Source: Gelatoporia subvermispora B
Lineage: Eukaryota; Basidiomycota; Agaricomycetes; Polyporales; Gelatoporiaceae
NCBI GenBank assembly: GCA_000320605.2
Contig: KB445791.1
Location: forward strand, 1,059,422 to 1,090,429
Length of the DNA stretch: 31,008 bases
Direction of reading: 5' to 3'
Shown: piece by piece, positions 28,960 through 31,008 of the stretch
Layout: the number at the start of each line of letters is the position of its first letter
Position numbering within the stretch: position 1 is the first letter of the stretch
Translations under genes and position numbers: made by a program
The notes under the pieces: model-generated
What the model was told of the DNA's origin: nothing
Databases searched by the model: none
Seen by the model: only the letters and a program-made list of their open reading frames with translations

Positions 28960-31008
28960 TGTGACCCTCTCGTGTTCTTGGAACTACGTGCTTGCGGCTC
29001 GGGCAGATGCACAAGATGCGGGATATACCTCTGAAGCAGACTCAGCATTGCCCAGGAAACTAGCACTGATCGAGGGGTAACGTACCTGCAAAGGACTCTT
29101 CGAATAGTCTGGCCAGTCCGACAGAACGGCGCTATGATTTTGAAGTTGGTATGGGACCTTGATTAACGTCTTTCCGGGAAGGGTGGTGAATAGAAGAGAG
29201 AAAGAGGTTTAACTGGACGGTGCCATGCATCAGTGATATACGTGCAAGCGTGCTACAATGAGGCTTTGTGCCCTCTCACATGTGATCCATGCCTACCTTG
29301 CGGCTCCACTGCCATGTTGGACACATTCTCATTCAGTTAACTTCGGCATGTTACATCCCTAGGTACGCACGAGAAGGCGGAGTCGTGTTCCACAGTGAGT
29401 GCAATGCGAAGGCCATACAACTTATACCTTCACAACTTCTCGCGTACAAGACAGCGGAGGGTGGTCGCCGCTTGAGCAATGAGCAGTGCCCCCACGCCTT
29501 TGATGGAAGGATTTGCGCGAGCATCAGAAAGAGCGGCTTTCTCCCAACGGACTTCATGACAGTAAACGCCACGTTCGACCCAACGGTAGTGGAATCAACT
29601 TGATTGCGAGACCCATGCATTTGCAGCGTGGGTTGCATGGTGATTGCCTGCCAAAGAGCTGTATTCACAACACATCACACTCGTTAACATTGGGACCCAT
29701 TTCCGCGATCTGAACCTCTAGAATGAGTACCAGGTCGTCGTTTGGGTGATTCTGTCAGCTCGGCACGATGTGGCGAAAGACTCAGACTACAGTGATGTTC
29801 GACATAGAACCAGTCTGCAGTTTTGGCCCCAACCTACAATGCACTTATGTTGATCATATTGTCGGGGACCTCTATGAATACCGTTCGCAGAAGGTGTTTT
29901 AATTTGATAGCGGATCCGCGTGACGACGGTCTGGCCTGGCTATGAAGACAGTCGTAGATTCAGAGCGACCGCAGTATAGCCAATCTAGGGGTGTGGACAT
30001 AATAGCAGAAAAACTTCTCAAAGGAGATGGGCAGATGGTAGATGCAACAGTGTTACAGCGCTGCAAGACAAGGCACTGCGCGAATTTGTGCGTTTCGCCA
30101 GCGTTCTCCATGCTGCCGCCTGCGCAGTGCGATGATCATAAGGCTACCAACAGCTTAGTTCACGTGACAGGCGGCACGATGTTCACCCCGGCGCCTGTCC
30201 GGACCATACTCGTACTCATCCTGTACGCCAACGAGCCCACGGAAATGCACAACCAATGAAAACAATGTTCGTCACACGAGACAACACGACTCACAAAAAT
30301 CTGGGCGAAATTTGGACGGATTGTCGTGGTAGAGATCCAAACTTCGTCGGACACGCCTCCAAAACGCGATCAGGGAGCCCGGATCTATCTAATACTTGAA
30401 GAGAGGACGGTGTTTTTGGCTTATGTAATAGTGACTAAGCAGCTACTTTCCCGCGCGCGGAGCGCAGCGGGCGCCTGTCTCCCGGCCCGCGCGGCTACAC
30501 GTCACGTGACCATGCAAGCGGTCAAATTTTGCGCCCGACTGCTGCGAGTCTGACCTTCGGCCTCTGTTGCTGGCTTCTCAGGCTGTCTTGGACTCTGCTT
30601 CTTTCTGATCTCTGGGTCTCTGGGTCTGTCTGGGCTCTCTGGGTTTCTCGGGGGAGCTGTGAGGGTAAGGGCACTGCTGGCACTGCCTTTTTGGGATTTG
30701 GTGGCCTGTGGGTAACAAGGCAAGCTTTTGTGATAAGTCCTACCTCCCTGACCTCCCTCTACGGGTGTCCGTCGGTTGTATAAACAGTCTTCTTTGGACT
30801 GGGGACCTCTATCCAAATCACGGGGTACTGGGAGATTGAGCTGGCGGGTTTACAGTTGCCTCTCTGTCCAGCTACGCTGAATTGACTCTCCATTTCAACA
30901 GTCCCTGTCGAGCCGATTTCCACTATCCATACATTTTCTGGATTGGCCTGTGTTGTCTCTGCACTGCTCAAATATTGCTCCCCGGCACAACATCGATCTC
31001 TGCAATGT
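28960..31008. other. Right-hand stretch without a firm gene
   Basis: About 2 kb. Two forward frames, 29289-29603 (104 codons) and 29942-30259 (105 codons), have ordinary composition but no recognisable motif, and their codon use is not clearly biased. A GC-rich patch at 30450-30510 ends in the perfect palindrome GTCACGTGAC (30501-30510). It is followed by a CT/TG-rich stretch with TCTGGG repeats (about 30606-30650) and GTATAAAC at about 30778. This could be a promoter for a gene beyond the window edge, but that is inference. Confidence 0.35.
30501..30510. promoter_or_regulatory. CACGTG (E-box type) palindrome
   Basis: Perfect 10-bp palindrome GTCACGTGAC. A second CACGTGAC lies near 30161. 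CACGTG is the core site of fungal bHLH factors such as Cbf1 and Pho4 types. Occurrence by chance is possible. Confidence 0.35.

Noticed and set aside
1..31008. tRNA, rRNA and CRISPR arrays
   Set aside because: No B-box-like GGTTCGAnnCC with a matching cloverleaf was found, no rRNA core words were seen, and direct repeats with unique spacers are absent.

Overview
The window looks like nuclear DNA of an agaricomycete-type basidiomycete fungus. The evidence is genes cut by many 47-125 nt GT-AG introns, GC-rich coding exons packed head-to-head and tail-to-tail, and families typical of mushroom-forming fungi (DUF6698, DUF6535, a KDZ-type transposase with a cysteine cluster). No species is claimed. 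All gene models were assembled by eye from splice sites, reading phase and family motifs.

Layout. (1) 1-2.4 kb: the tail of an acidic protein and a nine-exon DUF6698 gene. (2) 2.4-12.8 kb: a gene-poor, repeat-rich block. It is AT-rich from about 3.1 to 8.0 kb and again from 10.4 to 12.7 kb, with a GC-rich island between. It holds a 1.7 kb near-palindromic element built from 19-bp palindromes, the remains of a KDZ transposase, a 60-bp minisatellite and a MITE-like inverted-repeat element. (3) 12.76-18.07 kb: a compact housekeeping block with SPC25 (kinetochore), a DBF2/NDR kinase and an UNC93-like membrane protein. (4) 18.1-21.6 kb: a GC-rich stretch with two coding-looking but unrecognised ORFs. 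(5) 21.6-26.8 kb: a second housekeeping block with YOP1 (ER shaping), OST5 (N-glycosylation), RPA12 (RNA polymerase I) and a leukotriene A4 hydrolase/M1 aminopeptidase. (6) 26.8-31 kb: a DUF6535 membrane protein and about 2 kb with nothing recognisable.

The housekeeping genes sit in three divergent pairs that share short promoters: SPC25/DBF2 (163 bp), YOP1/OST5 (284 bp) and RPA12/LTA4H (249 bp). The pairs alternate with convergent tails. SPC25 and DBF2 both act in mitosis, so a shared promoter is plausible.

The most unusual structure is the array at 3552-5080. Nineteen copies of a dyad motif, ACAATGTG-N3-CACATTGT, are arranged as two inverted arms with identical inter-motif spacings (34, 34, 64, 117, 33, 30, 52). 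The right arm carries three extra exact 64-bp units. I know of no named family with this layout.
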